DNA of 64,000 nucleotides from JAGVSR01 sp963708775 (GTDB taxonomy: Bacteria > Pseudomonadota > Alphaproteobacteria > Rhizobiales > Hyphomicrobiaceae): positions 119,236 through 183,235 of the forward strand of contig CAVPTI010000021.1 in NCBI GenBank assembly GCA_963708775.1, given 5' to 3'. Below are positions 53,561 to 63,261 of this stretch, piece by piece (within the stretch, counting starts at the first letter, position 1; each line of letters begins with the position of its first letter). The notes beneath the pieces were generated by a model, which did no database searches, was not told the origin of the DNA, and was given only the letters and a program-made list of their open reading frames with translations. The position numbers and the translations under genes are program-made.

Positions 53561-54334
53561 ATGACACGCTCCCGCGCGGCCACTTGCGATTCAAAGCTTG
53601 GGCCAAAACTCCTGATTTATGCCTCCAACATCGACAAGCTCCACACACCTAGTGATGTCTTGGACCACTTGCACGCCATAACCTGGCAATCTTGCCGCCT
53701 AAGCGTCTTGGGTGCTGGACCGTTCCCAGTGAGATGGGGGGACTGGGCCGGCGTTGAGATTGGCAAGAACGTCTTCATTCACAAGAGTGTGCCTAAGGGC
53801 TGGTGGGACGAGTACCTGGAGTTGAGCCGAAGAGAATTTGATCCGGGGCTCATGATGGCGCGAGTAAGCATTGCCCCCTACACATTGACGGAGAGCACAC
53901 GCATGCTTGAACCGTTGGGAGGTGACCGCTGGCCCCGCGAACTCGCACTCAAATACGGCATGCGCGACACCCTAACTTGTCCTGTTGCGGGGCGATGGGT
54001 AATGGCCTTTTGGTCACCAAATGTTTTGTCCGAAGCTCTGTCACAAGCCGCCCGTGCGATGCTTTTCATGGGGGCGACTTTTGCGATCATTCGCTTGCAG
54101 AAGCTGATAGGTGATCAGGCCAAGCGCATCGGGAAGGGAATGGCTCTCACGCCGCGCGAACTAGCCGTCTTGCGATCGCTGTCCGTCGGCAGGGATACGA
54201 GAGAGACTGCGGAGCATCTTGAACTCGGTGAAGAGACCATCCGTAGCCATCTCAAGAAGGCGCAGGCCAAGCTTGGCGTTCACGACCGCACACACGCTGT
54301 CGCCCAGGCCATCAGGCTGCATCTGATCCCCTGA
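53561..54334 (+). CDS. LuxR-family transcription regulator
   Basis: About 257 residues from the ATG at 53561; the frame is open back to 53444. N-terminal autoinducer-binding-like domain (LDHLHAITWQSC, WWDEYLELSRREFDPGLMMA) and C-terminal LuxR HTH (LTPRELAVLRSLSVGRDTRE, LELGEETIRSHLKKAQAKLG). No luxI-type synthase is nearby, so it is an orphan regulator. The Trp/Tyr pattern of the ligand pocket resembles quorum-sensing domains but does not identify a ligand. Confidence 0.82.
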   Translation: MTRSRAATCDSKLGPKLLIYASNIDKLHTPSDVLDHLHAITWQSCRLSVLGAGPFPVRWGDWAGVEIGKNVFIHKSVPKGWWDEYLELSRREFDPGLMMARVSIAPYTLTESTRMLEPLGGDRWPRELALKYGMRDTLTCPVAGRWVMAFWSPNVLSEALSQAARAMLFMGATFAIIRLQKLIGDQAKRIGKGMALTPRELAVLRSLSVGRDTRETAEHLELGEETIRSHLKKAQAKLGVHDRTHAVAQAIRLHLIP

Positions 54335-54729
54335 AGTCTCCCCCAAATCGGGGATGGTAGTTTTCGGCCTCCTCGGTCAGCCTGAGCTTGGCGTCGGTCG
54401 CGCGAATTCGGGGGGATTTGGACGTGGGTATTGGGACCCACGGTCAATGAGCCAAGAAGACGCCCTCTCTGCGCTCGTCGCGCGACTGCCACCAAACTGC
54501 TCGGTTGGTCCAAACTGGGGGGCAAGACCAGCGACCTAGTCCCTGGATCGGGAGCTACGACAGTCGGAACCCGCAGCCGATCTTGTCGTGGCTCTCGGTT
54601 CAGGACGAGGCCTCACGCTGAGTGAGGCGACAATGGTCGGAATTTTCGGTTCCGGCGCCGATGTGGCCGCACCCATCCTATCAAAGTCGGCATGCTCAGT
54701 ACATGCCGTCCAATTCAAGAGTCTTGTGA
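54335..54729. other. Intergenic stretch without a convincing gene
   Basis: About 395 bp between the LuxR-type and NYN-domain genes. Short frames only; nothing recognised. Confidence 0.4.
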
Positions 54730-55326
54730 ATGTATTTCAATCCGACGGAACGTACCGTCCTCTTCATTGACGGCGCCAACCTTCACGCTACCAGCAAAGC
54801 CCTCGGCTTCGATATCGACTTTAAGCGCCTGCTCGCCCTGTTTCGTGAAAGAGGGCAATTGCTACGCGCGCTGTATTACACGGCGGTCATCGAAGACCAG
54901 GAGTTTTCTTCGATCCGGCCTTTGGTCGATTGGCTGGATTACAACGGCTACACAGTTGTTACCAAGCCGTTGAAGGAGTTCACCGATGCTTCAGGCCGAC
55001 GCAAGGTGAAGGGCAACATGGATGTTGAGTTGGCTGTCGACGCCATGCGGCTCGCCGATACCCTCGAGCACATCGTTCTGTTTTCGGGCGACGGCGGCTT
55101 CCGTTGCCTCGTTGCGGCCCTGCAGGAAAAAGGCAAGCGCGTTAGCGTCGTCTCGACCCTGGAGACACAACCACCGATGGTCGCTGATGCATTGCGCCGT
55201 CAGGCTGATCAATTCATCGATCTTTCCGAATTCGAGAGCCAATTGTGCCGCGATACGTCCCGACCAACACGAAGCCCAGATAACCAACATCGACGTGTGG
55301 AAACTGAAGTTGATGACGTTACTTGA
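54730..55326 (+). CDS. NYN-domain (LabA/DUF88) protein
   Basis: 198 residues with the PIN-like NYN nuclease fold: FIDGANLHATSKALGFDIDF, KGNMDVELAVDAMRLAD and LFSGDGGFRCLVAALQEKGK. The three conserved Asp positions (IDGAN, NMDVELAVD, SGDGGF) are all there. Family members are probable metal-dependent RNases. ATG 54730. The C-terminal 25 residues are polar and variable. It stands alone. Confidence 0.9.
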   Translation: MYFNPTERTVLFIDGANLHATSKALGFDIDFKRLLALFRERGQLLRALYYTAVIEDQEFSSIRPLVDWLDYNGYTVVTKPLKEFTDASGRRKVKGNMDVELAVDAMRLADTLEHIVLFSGDGGFRCLVAALQEKGKRVSVVSTLETQPPMVADALRRQADQFIDLSEFESQLCRDTSRPTRSPDNQHRRVETEVDDVT

Positions 55327-55767
55327 AAATTAGATGCTGCGCTCTCTACCAATGATCGGTTTGGGTCAACCCCCCCGTTCCACCGCTGTCCGAGTGACCG
55401 CAGCTCTGCCTCAAGAAGCGGAAAATCCAAGTGCATTTTCGCCGTTCGGCAGCTTGACCCTTAACACCGGACTTAAAAAAGCGAACGCCATTCGTCAGCG
55501 TCGGGCCAAAAGCGACCCCCACGGCTTAGCCGACTAGATGATTGTGGTTGGGCGGCTCATCGAAGGGATAGCGGAAAGTCGACAGAGCCAAGGTCCGGTT
55601 CCAACTCTGGTTCCCTCACTGGATAGCATGGAGCTTGTCGTCCGCGCGACCGGCTTCACGCTCTCGCCGGCACGCCTTTCAGTCGGGGACGATATTGAGA
55701 TATATCCAGCACGTCGGCGCAGCCTGCTAGGGCGCCGTGACCCATCCGGGTCGAGCCGCCGAGGAGC
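55327..55767. other. Intergenic stretch without a convincing gene
   Basis: 440 bp. Open frames lack ribosome sites and family features. GGGCCAAAAGCGACCCCC near 55503 resembles the motif family seen at 53313 and 57080. Confidence 0.4.
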
Positions 55768-56882
55768 ATGTCTATGCCAACATCTAAGTCGTCAATCAGG
55801 ATGCCGGACGAGGCTGGCGAAGGCGGCACGCGCCTCGTCATTCGGCGACCGGACGATTGGCACGTTCATTTGCGTGATGGTCCGATGCTCGCTGCCGTCG
55901 TCAACTATACCGCCCGCCAGTTCGCGCGTGCCATCGTCATGCCGAACCTCGTTCCGCCGGTGACCACCGTCGCGGCCGCCGAAGCCTATAGAACGCGCAT
56001 TGTCGCCGCGTTGGAGCCGGGCGCGGACTTCACGCCGCTGATGACCTGCTACCTGACCGACGACATCGATCCTGCCGAGGTGACACGAGGCTTCACTCAA
56101 AACGTCTTCACCGCCTGCAAGCTCTATCCGGCGCATGCGACGACCAACTCGGCGCTCGGCGTCACGGAGTTTAAAAAGATCTATCGTGTCTTCGAAGCGA
56201 TGGAGCGCATCGGCATGCCATTGCTCCTGCACGGCGAGGTTACAGAGAGGCATATCGATATCTTCGACAGGGAGGCCGCCTTCATCGACCGCATCCTGAC
56301 GAGAACCATCGCGGATTTCCCGGCTCTCAGAATTGTGTTCGAGCATGTCACAACCGCAGAGGCCGTCCGCTTCGTTGAGGATGGCGGCCCTAATCTTGCC
56401 GCCACGATCACGCCGCACCATCTGGAAATCAATCGCAACGCGATGTTCGAGGGCGGCATACGCCCGCATTCTATTGCCTGCCGGTCGCCAAGCGCGAGAC
56501 GCATCGCCTCGCCTTGCGGCGAGCTGCGACATCGGGCAATCCGAAGTTCTTCCTCGGCACCGACTCGGCGCCGCATGCTGTCAGCGACAAGGAATCTGCC
56601 TGCGGCTGTGCCGGCATCTTCAATGCGCCGTTCGCACTGGAGAGCTATGCCAAGACGTTCGAGGAAGAGGGCGCTCTGCATCGCCTTGAGGCCTTTGCGT
56701 CGGAGAACGGACCGCGATTCTATCGCTTGCCGCTGACTACCTCCAGAATCGTTCTGGAGCGGACCTCGAGCCAAGTCCCAGACATTCTTCCGGCAGCTTC
56801 GACGCGCATCGTGCCCTTTCATGCCGGGCAAACGCTTGCCTGGCGGTTTGCCGGCCGTGCCGATGGGGAGCCCGCGCCGTGA
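55768..56882 (+). pseudogene. pyrC: Dihydroorotase PyrC, frame broken by one missing base
   Basis: Class II homodimeric dihydroorotase (pyrimidine synthesis: carbamoyl-aspartate to dihydroorotate). Zinc ligands DWHVHLRDG near residue 31, carboxylated Lys in ACKLYPAHATT, His in LLLHGEV and FEHVTTAEAV. At about 56469 a missing base (CATTC instead of CAxTTC) shifts the frame; the next frame continues LALRRAATSGNPKFFLGTDSAPHA with the catalytic Asp, to 56882. Restored length is about 371 residues. The enzyme is normally needed, so error or a second copy elsewhere is likely. Neighbours are unrelated. Confidence 0.85.
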
Positions 56883-57116
56883 TTGTCTGACAGAAAGCTC
56901 GCCTCAGATTGCCCCTATTGCAACCCTTGAGGCGTCAAGGGTGCCAAACCATACGATGCTTCATCGCTGGCTACGTGAGCGATGAATTTGGGGGCCGAGC
57001 GAGGTCGGGCGCTTCCCAGGTCCGCTTTGGCGGTCAGGAGCGGAACAGCCAATCTTAGTTTTAAAATTTCTGCCAAGGACCGCTTTGGGCCATAAGCAGA
57101 CCTCAAGGTCAGTCGT

Positions 57117-58018
57117 TCAATCTCTTGTCATGGCCATGGTGGATAACAGCGAATTTTCCCTCTGAGCCAGCGTCGCGTAGGCGACCATGATGATCAGCTC
57201 GATCAGAAAGTATCCGATCAGAAAGCTGGCGATGACCGCTAGATCGGCCGGGCTGAAAAGGGTTCTTGCAAGGAGCAAAGCGACTCCAACGTTTCGGACG
57301 GCGCTTTCGATCACCACCACGCATCGCTCGCCGGGACGAAGTCCGACTGTCGTCAAATGTGCGAACAGCATGGCGAGCACGATGAAGACAATCGCGCTTA
57401 GGCAGATATCCCTCGTGAGTGTCGCGAGTTCGGACTGGATTGCGGTGGCAGTGAGACCGAGGCTACCAACACGACGAGGAGAGATATCCGCCGAAAAAAC
57501 AATGCGTGGCGTTCGACGAGACCAGGACGAAAGTGCTGAAGGCACCCTCCGATGGCAACGGGCAAAAGCATGAACAGTGCGAGCTGTCCAAGAACGAAGG
57601 CAACAGGGACCTCCTTGAGTTCAACGACTGCTTGGCCCAGCTTGGCGAACAACGACAGCCAAAGCGGCATCGTCAGCAACGAAAGGACGGTGGAAAGCGC
57701 TATGATGAACGCGGAGAGCGCAACGTTCGCGCGAGCAAGATAGGTGTAATAGGTGGATATGCCTCCACCCGGGCATATGGACAGTATCAAGACACCCGCT
57801 GCAATCAGCTTTACGGGAGCAGCCAAATAGATCGCTGCAAGTCCGACGGCTGGCGTGGTAATGAGCTGGCCGATCGATCCCGTTATTGTCGCGCGCCGGG
57901 AATACCGAACCTCCTCGATGGCTGCCATCCTAACTTCGGTCCCAGCGATGAACATGAGTAGGAACGCGCACAGCGGTATGCCAACGTCAATGACGATCGA
58001 CAGCATCAAGGGCCCCAC
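57117..58018 (-). pseudogene. BASS-family (bile acid:Na+ symporter-like) transporter, frameshifted
   Basis: From 58018 (MGPLMLSIVIDVGIPLCAFL) the frame encodes seven helices with VLILSICPGGGISTYYTYLA, the Na+ site region of the family, up to RRISLLVVLVA. Near 57462 one extra base breaks the frame; the next frame continues LTATAIQSELATLTRD, AVRNVGVALLLART (second conserved region) to 57117. Restored: about 300 residues, ten-helix transporter. Substrates in bacteria are mostly unknown (keto acids or other organic anions). An AraC-type gene lies upstream on the same strand. Confidence 0.8.
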
Positions 58019-58147
58019 GACTAGCGCTTCTTTGGGTTTTCAGTTTCTAGGACAATTCAAACAATTCGCATGGCGTTGCACTTAAATACATCGTTGTATG
58101 TTCCAGTTCATCACCATTTGTGGGCAGCAATCGCCCTCAGCTTCACG

Positions 58148-59176
58148 TCACTGCCGTAATGGGCCGCCGATCTGAGCGCGCCTCCATTGGATCGGAGACA
58201 TGCCGCTCCATCGACGAAACGCGTGAACGAAGGAGCTGGGCGTGCTGTAGCCCAAGGACAGGCCGACGTCCGCAGCGGGAAGCTGCGTCAGCGCCAAGAG
58301 CTGGCGCGCAACAGCGTGGCGGATTTCATCCTTGAGCGCCTCGAACGTCGTCCCCTCGCTGTTGAGCGCGCGGCGCAGCGTCCTCGGGTGTATCTCCAGA
58401 TGGGCTGCGACGTCTGGCATCGAATGAGCACCCGTGAGCATCAACGAACGCAGCGCATGCTTGACTCGGCTGGACATCCCCCAAGGCGCATGGAGCAGCC
58501 GCTGAGATAACTCGGAGAGTGTTGTCTCGCGCAGCGCCCGATCGGCGGTCTTGAGCGGAAATTTCAAGACGCGCCTGGGCAGGATGAGGCAGGTCTCGCG
58601 CTGGTCGAAGCGAATGGGTCGAGGCGTGAGCGCCTCATAAGGCGCGACGTCGGCGGGCTCCCGCCCAATCATCAGAATTTCCAACGGCTCGGCTTTTCCC
58701 GCCGTCAGGTCGCGAATGAAATTGCACCCAACCGCAACGACGAGATCATACATTTCACGCGAAGGCTTCGTGTCGGGATCGTAGATGCCATAGCCAAACG
58801 CGAAATCTTCGCCGCTGCGATGGAGATAGGCCGTGCCGCCCGTGGAGTTGCCAATCTGAAAGGCGACAAAATCCTCCAAGGCTTCTCCCAGAGTGGCTGC
58901 GTGACGCATGGCACGTCCTAACGGACCAAGCGCCTCCAGCGTCTGTCTGGCGCCCAGAAGAAGCCCGAATTCCGGAGTCCGCGACAATTCTGCGGAACGT
59001 TCGAGTGTTTTCAGGTAGCTGGCATAGGGAATGTACGCGTCGGGTCTGAGATCCGCGACCGATACACCCGTTCCGTCAAGAACCGTCGCCAGGTCGAAGC
59101 CGAGTTCAGCGAGCAGGGGCGGAAGATGCGCCAGCGACGCGGCGCGCTGCATGGCCGGTGTTTTTGTATGCCGCAT
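58148..59176 (-). CDS. AraC-family transcription regulator
   Basis: About 342 residues. N-terminal arabinose-binding-like domain of the OruR/ArgR type (DPDAYIPYASYLKTLERSAE-like start, LGLLLGARQTLEALGPLGRA), C-terminal double HTH (AHSMPDVAAHLEIHPRTLRR, VGLSLGYSTPSSFVHAFRRW). It is divergent from the DUF1254 gene (200 bp between starts) and upstream of the BASS transporter, either of which could be its target. Confidence 0.88.
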   Translation of the reverse strand: MRHTKTPAMQRAASLAHLPPLLAELGFDLATVLDGTGVSVADLRPDAYIPYASYLKTLERSAELSRTPEFGLLLGARQTLEALGPLGRAMRHAATLGEALEDFVAFQIGNSTGGTAYLHRSGEDFAFGYGIYDPDTKPSREMYDLVVAVGCNFIRDLTAGKAEPLEILMIGREPADVAPYEALTPRPIRFDQRETCLILPRRVLKFPLKTADRALRETTLSELSQRLLHAPWGMSSRVKHALRSLMLTGAHSMPDVAAHLEIHPRTLRRALNSEGTTFEALKDEIRHAVARQLLALTQLPAADVGLSLGYSTPSSFVHAFRRWSGMSPIQWRRAQIGGPLRQ

Positions 59177-59377
59177 GGAGCCTTCTGTCCCCAAAAAGCA
59201 ACCAGGTCAACGGAGAGCCGATGTAGCATGGCGGTCAGGAGAATACTTGGCGCGACCTGGCACGACGCAGGCCCTCTATCACAAAGCTTGGTCAAATGCC
59301 GACCATGAACTCGGAGCCCTCCAGGGGGCATGCAGCAAGCATCGTCATAAAGCACCCTTGACCCATGAGGTAGCCCA

Positions 59378-60799
59378 TTGAAACTGACACGGCGCGCAAC
59401 GACACTGGGGGGGCTTGGCCTGCTCGCGACATCTGCGATGTCGAACAAGGCGAGCGCCTTCGATAGGCCCTTGACCGACCTGGTCGAGGGCACGGAGGAT
59501 TTTGGCACGGCCGTCGAAGCCTATATCTACGGCTATCCGATGGTCACGCTGGAGATGACCCGGCGCAAACTTACGAATGTCACCAAGGCGGACGAAACCC
59601 GAGCCCCCATGGGGCAGATCGTCAAGATGCGGTCCTATCCGGACGCCAGTTACCGCGATATCACCGGCCCGAACGCCGACACCCTCTACACGACCGCCTT
59701 CTTCGACGTCGGTGACGAACCCTGGGTGCTCAGCGCCCCCGACATGAAGGGGCGGTATTTCATGCTGCCCTTTCTTGACGGCTGGACCAGCGTGTTCGCG
59801 GTTCCGGGCAGCCGAACCACGGGCCCGCAGGCGCAGACCTTCCTCATCACCGGTCCTGGATGGTCGGGAACCGTTCCTGCGGGGATGACGCAACTGAAGT
59901 CTAAGACGTCGCTCGTTTGGCTCATCGGCCGCATCTATTGCACCGGCACGCCAGAGGATTACGCGGAGGTGCACGCGCTGCAGGATCAGTTCAAGCTCCA
60001 GCCGCTCAGCAGCTGGGGCAAGGACTACACGCCGCCGCCGGGCGAGGTCGATCCTTCTGTCGACATGAAAACGCCAACGCGTGACCAGGTCAACGGACTT
60101 TCGGCTGTCAAATTTTTCACGCTGCTTGCCGACCTCCTTAAGCGAAACCCGCCTTACGCGGCAGATGCGCCCGCGCTGGCGCGCTTCAAGGCGATCGGCC
60201 TCGTCCCAGGCCAGAGCTTTGACGGCGCGCACCTTAATTCGCTCTGGGACAGGCGGCTGCCTCAGGTCGGATACGACTGGATCCTCGCGCATCTCCCCAC
60301 GCTGACGCGCGTGAATGGTTGGCTCTTTACCACCAAGACGGGCCTCTATGGCACGGACTATACTCAGCGCGCTCTCATCGCCGCCGTCGGACTGGGAGCC
60401 AACCGCCCGCAGGACGCGGTCTATCCCCTCTCGAAGCGGGCGTCGATTTTCGAAGCTTATGAAGGCGCCTACAAATATGAGGTGAGGTTCGAGAAAGGCG
60501 AGCTTCCCCCGGTCAAGGGATTCTGGTCGCTGACCCTGTACGACGAACACATGTTCTTCGTAGCCAACCCGATCAACCGCTATGCGATAAGCTTGCGGTC
60601 TCATCCGAAATTCGAGGCCGACGGCTCGCTGGTCATCTACATCCAGAACGAGAGCCCGGGTCCCGACAGGCAAGCGAACTGGTTACCGGCTCCAAAGGGC
60701 AACTTCCAACTCATGATGCGCCTTTATTGGCCGGAAGAGAATACCCCATCGATCCTCGACGGATCGTGGGTCATACCCTCGGTTACGAGAGTCGGCTGA
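59378..60799 (+). CDS. Secreted DUF1254/DUF1214 protein
   Basis: 473 residues from a TTG at 59378 (LKLTRRATTLGGLGLLATSA): an RR-containing N-terminus that looks like a Tat signal. DUF1254 (EAYIYGYPMVTLEMTRRKLT, GPNADTLYTTAFFDVGDEPW, FLDGWTSVFAVPG) is followed by DUF1214 (FEKGELPPVKGFWSLTLYDE, NPINRYAISLRS, PKGNFQLMMRLYWPEE). Length and order are normal for the family. Function not established. The next gene, a secreted Cys-rich protein, follows 117 bp later. Confidence 0.9.
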   Translation: MKLTRRATTLGGLGLLATSAMSNKASAFDRPLTDLVEGTEDFGTAVEAYIYGYPMVTLEMTRRKLTNVTKADETRAPMGQIVKMRSYPDASYRDITGPNADTLYTTAFFDVGDEPWVLSAPDMKGRYFMLPFLDGWTSVFAVPGSRTTGPQAQTFLITGPGWSGTVPAGMTQLKSKTSLVWLIGRIYCTGTPEDYAEVHALQDQFKLQPLSSWGKDYTPPPGEVDPSVDMKTPTRDQVNGLSAVKFFTLLADLLKRNPPYAADAPALARFKAIGLVPGQSFDGAHLNSLWDRRLPQVGYDWILAHLPTLTRVNGWLFTTKTGLYGTDYTQRALIAAVGLGANRPQDAVYPLSKRASIFEAYEGAYKYEVRFEKGELPPVKGFWSLTLYDEHMFFVANPINRYAISLRSHPKFEADGSLVIYIQNESPGPDRQANWLPAPKGNFQLMMRLYWPEENTPSILDGSWVIPSVTRVG

Positions 60800-60916
60800 C
60801 CCCGCTTTTCGGACTGCGACCGTGGCGTCCGCCATGACTGGCGAAATGCTCGGGGAACAAGACAAATGGCTCCACCAGAAATGGAAGTCGGTTTACCTAC
60901 TTTGGAGAGAGCGGCG

Positions 60917-61852
60917 ATGAGAAAATTCATGTTTGTTGCGGCGGCGTTGGGCGCCCTCGTTCAACCGGCTTTTGCGGAAAGCATTTGGGAGCGGCTGGAT
61001 CGCGGAGTCGAGGTTGTCAGCGAATGCGCCGGTGATGTCGCGAAACAATGCAAAGGAGTGACTCCCGGCGGCGGACGCATCAAGGACTGCATGCTCGGTC
61101 ACCTTAACGATATGTCGACGCAGTGCCTGACGGCTCTGGCCGGCCCGAAGTCTGCGGTGTTTTCGGACGGCGACAATGCCGTTTCGAAGCGGATCGACAT
61201 GCACAACTTGCGTTACATCGAAATCTTTCTGGCCGACATCGATCCGAACAAGAAAGCCCTGGTAGCGGCGTGTTACGGCTCGTATGCGATCCCGGTCATT
61301 CCCGCCGACAGGGACTCCTCCCCGCAGTCGCAAGTCGCAGCCCTCAATATGGATGAGATCGCTCGCAAGTATGGCGTGCTGGGCGCCTCCCTCAACGGGC
61401 CGAAGCTGTCGATTGCCGACTGGTGGGAGATCGAAGTCGGAAAGACCCGGCAGTTTGGCGAGATGGAGTTACCGCACACGGCGCAGCTGAATTTGACGGG
61501 AACCGCCAATGTCAACGACGTCAAGCCCTATGAGCCGACGACCATTGCGCGCAAGAGTGCGGTCAACTGGAACAAGGGTCGGACGGTCATGGTGCTTGAC
61601 GCACCCGATGGCAATGTCTGGATCATGAAAGGCTTCCAGTTGGGCCTCGATCCGAAGATTTCCTATGAAGAATTTATGGCCGCCGGCCCGGCCAACTTCA
61701 AAAAGCTTCCGCCCGGCTGGAAGGCGCGCGTCGTCACGCTGGCGCAGGACAACCTCGAAGTCCCAGAGAACGGGATTGCGCACATCATGTCAGACGAGTT
61801 CTTCAATGTTTATGACAAGACCGGTCCTGGCATGAGCAATTACAAGCCATAA
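60917..61852 (+). CDS. Secreted protein with one GLG1-type Cys-rich repeat fused to an unknown domain
   Basis: 311 residues from the ATG at 60917 (MRKFMFVAAALGALVQPAFA, signal peptide). Residues about 35-72 hold one C-x7-C-x12-C-x11-C unit (CAGDVAKQCKGVTPGGGRIK). The remaining 230 residues form a separate domain (LRYIEIFLADIDPNKKALVA, SAVNWNKGRTVMVLDAPDGN, PPGWKARVVTLAQDNLEVPE) that I do not recognise. The same-direction DUF1254 gene lies just upstream, suggesting a joint envelope role. The start at 60866 would add a non-signal extension. Confidence 0.8.
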   Translation: MRKFMFVAAALGALVQPAFAESIWERLDRGVEVVSECAGDVAKQCKGVTPGGGRIKDCMLGHLNDMSTQCLTALAGPKSAVFSDGDNAVSKRIDMHNLRYIEIFLADIDPNKKALVAACYGSYAIPVIPADRDSSPQSQVAALNMDEIARKYGVLGASLNGPKLSIADWWEIEVGKTRQFGEMELPHTAQLNLTGTANVNDVKPYEPTTIARKSAVNWNKGRTVMVLDAPDGNVWIMKGFQLGLDPKISYEEFMAAGPANFKKLPPGWKARVVTLAQDNLEVPENGIAHIMSDEFFNVYDKTGPGMSNYKP

Positions 61853-62016
61853 GCCGACGCCTTACGGGTGCTCAGCCCAGCGTGATACCAGCGGCTAAGC
61901 GCATCCCGTTTTCGACGCCTAACCCTTCGCATTTATGACCGCACCCAACACCACCGGCATGGCTCTGGGATGAGCCCCAGGCCAATAATAGGCTGCAAAA
62001 GCCACTAGGAACCAAT

Positions 62017-62703
62017 ATGAAAACTTACACTCTCGTGCTCTCAGCGTTCACTGCCGCATTGTGTCTTTCAAATACCGCAAGCGCTCAAAGCAGCGCAACT
62101 GCCGGCAAACATGTCCCGCTTCAGAAGACAATTGGACAGGCAAAACCGGAGGTCGTTCCTTCGCTCATCGTACTGAATGCAAAGAGCGCAACATTGGACG
62201 GGGGTAAGCTGACACTCAACGGTGTCGCATCGAACTCGATTGTTTTCGCGGATCGCCCGGTTCGGTCAGCAGGTCACGCACTGACAACGCACCTGCTCGA
62301 GGAATGGGCGCCTTCGGAGAACGCGAAAGACAGTTTCGCCAACAATCCTCCCAACGCGACCATTTCCGTATTCAGCAAGGATGGTCAAACCGTCAAGGAT
62401 GCAGTCATCGTGATGAAATCGCCAAAGCTTGAAGGTGACAAACTCACGTTTGATGTGGATGTGCTTGAAGGCGACCTCGCGGGCGCCGATGGTCCTGCTT
62501 CCGTCTTCATTGATATCATTGGTCTGCCGTTTACACCGGTATCGTTTGCAGGTGTCGCGCGCCGAACTGCCTATCGGAGCGCTTGGTACGCTGGTGCGGC
62601 TGCCGCCGCTGCAGCGCCGTACTACAGCCACCCCTACACGCCTTACTATGGCCAACCCTATGCTCCGCGCTGCGGGTATTATCCTTTGCCCCCGTGCTAC
62701 TGA
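62017..62703 (+). CDS. Secreted protein of unknown function
   Basis: 228 residues. Signal peptide (LVLSAFTAALCLSNTASA), a beta-rich domain (SLIVLNAKSATLDGGKLTLN, TISVFSKDGQTVKDAVIVMK, KLTFDVDVLEGDLAGADGPA) and a Tyr/Pro/Ala-rich tail with two Cys (APRCGYYPLPPC). Similar proteins with a central ANATISVF-type domain occur in alphaproteobacteria; function unknown to me. ATG 62017. It is followed 95 bp later by the Cys-rich gene. Confidence 0.7.
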   Translation: MKTYTLVLSAFTAALCLSNTASAQSSATAGKHVPLQKTIGQAKPEVVPSLIVLNAKSATLDGGKLTLNGVASNSIVFADRPVRSAGHALTTHLLEEWAPSENAKDSFANNPPNATISVFSKDGQTVKDAVIVMKSPKLEGDKLTFDVDVLEGDLAGADGPASVFIDIIGLPFTPVSFAGVARRTAYRSAWYAGAAAAAAAPYYSHPYTPYYGQPYAPRCGYYPLPPCY

Positions 62704-62798
62704 TCGACAATGGCCAGTCTGCACGCAAGCTCACTTGGCGAAGAGAACGCCGTGCGCTTATGACATTTTTTTCGACTCAGCTTTGACAGGAGTATCTC

Positions 62799-63257
62799 GT
62801 GCGCTATCTCATCTCTTTAGTGGTCGGATCTTTATCAGCACTAGCAATGACTGCGCCTAGTGTAGCAAGCGCTGAAACGGCCATTGCAAAGGCCGTCACC
62901 GACAAGGCAGAAAAGGTAATCGCAAAGATTCAGGCGTCTTGCGCAACTGACATCAAGTCGTTCTGCAGTCAGGTTACTCCCGGTGAAGGTCGCCTCATGC
63001 TTTGCATGATGGCGCATGAGGATAAGATCAGTGACAAGTGTTTCACGACGCTAGTTGACGCAGGTGACGCCGTAGAACTCACCATAAGCAGTGCCAAACG
63101 CGCCGCGACCGTGTGCGCGCCGGAAATCGATACGCTTTGCGCAGACGTCAAAGCGGGCGGAGGTCAAATCGCCCAATGTCTGATCAACAACAAAGCGAAG
63201 CTCAGCAGCGCGTGCAGCGCTGAGGTTGCAGGCATCGAAGCCCGCGTAAAGAATTGA
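62799..63257 (+). CDS. Secreted protein with two GLG1-type Cys-rich repeats (paralogue of the gene at 24651)
   Basis: 152 residues, GTG start at 62799 with CAGGAG upstream, signal peptide ending near ASAET. Two C-x7-C-x12-C-x11-C repeats (CATDIKSFCSQVTPGEGRLM, CAPEIDTLCADVKAGGGQIA). Nearly the same protein as at 24651-25115; conserved are the repeats, the helical linker, the GTG start and a hairpin after the gene. Periplasmic and probably disulfide-bonded; function unknown. Confidence 0.82.
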   Translation: MRYLISLVVGSLSALAMTAPSVASAETAIAKAVTDKAEKVIAKIQASCATDIKSFCSQVTPGEGRLMLCMMAHEDKISDKCFTTLVDAGDAVELTISSAKRAATVCAPEIDTLCADVKAGGGQIAQCLINNKAKLSSACSAEVAGIEARVKN

Positions 63258-63261
63258 CAAC

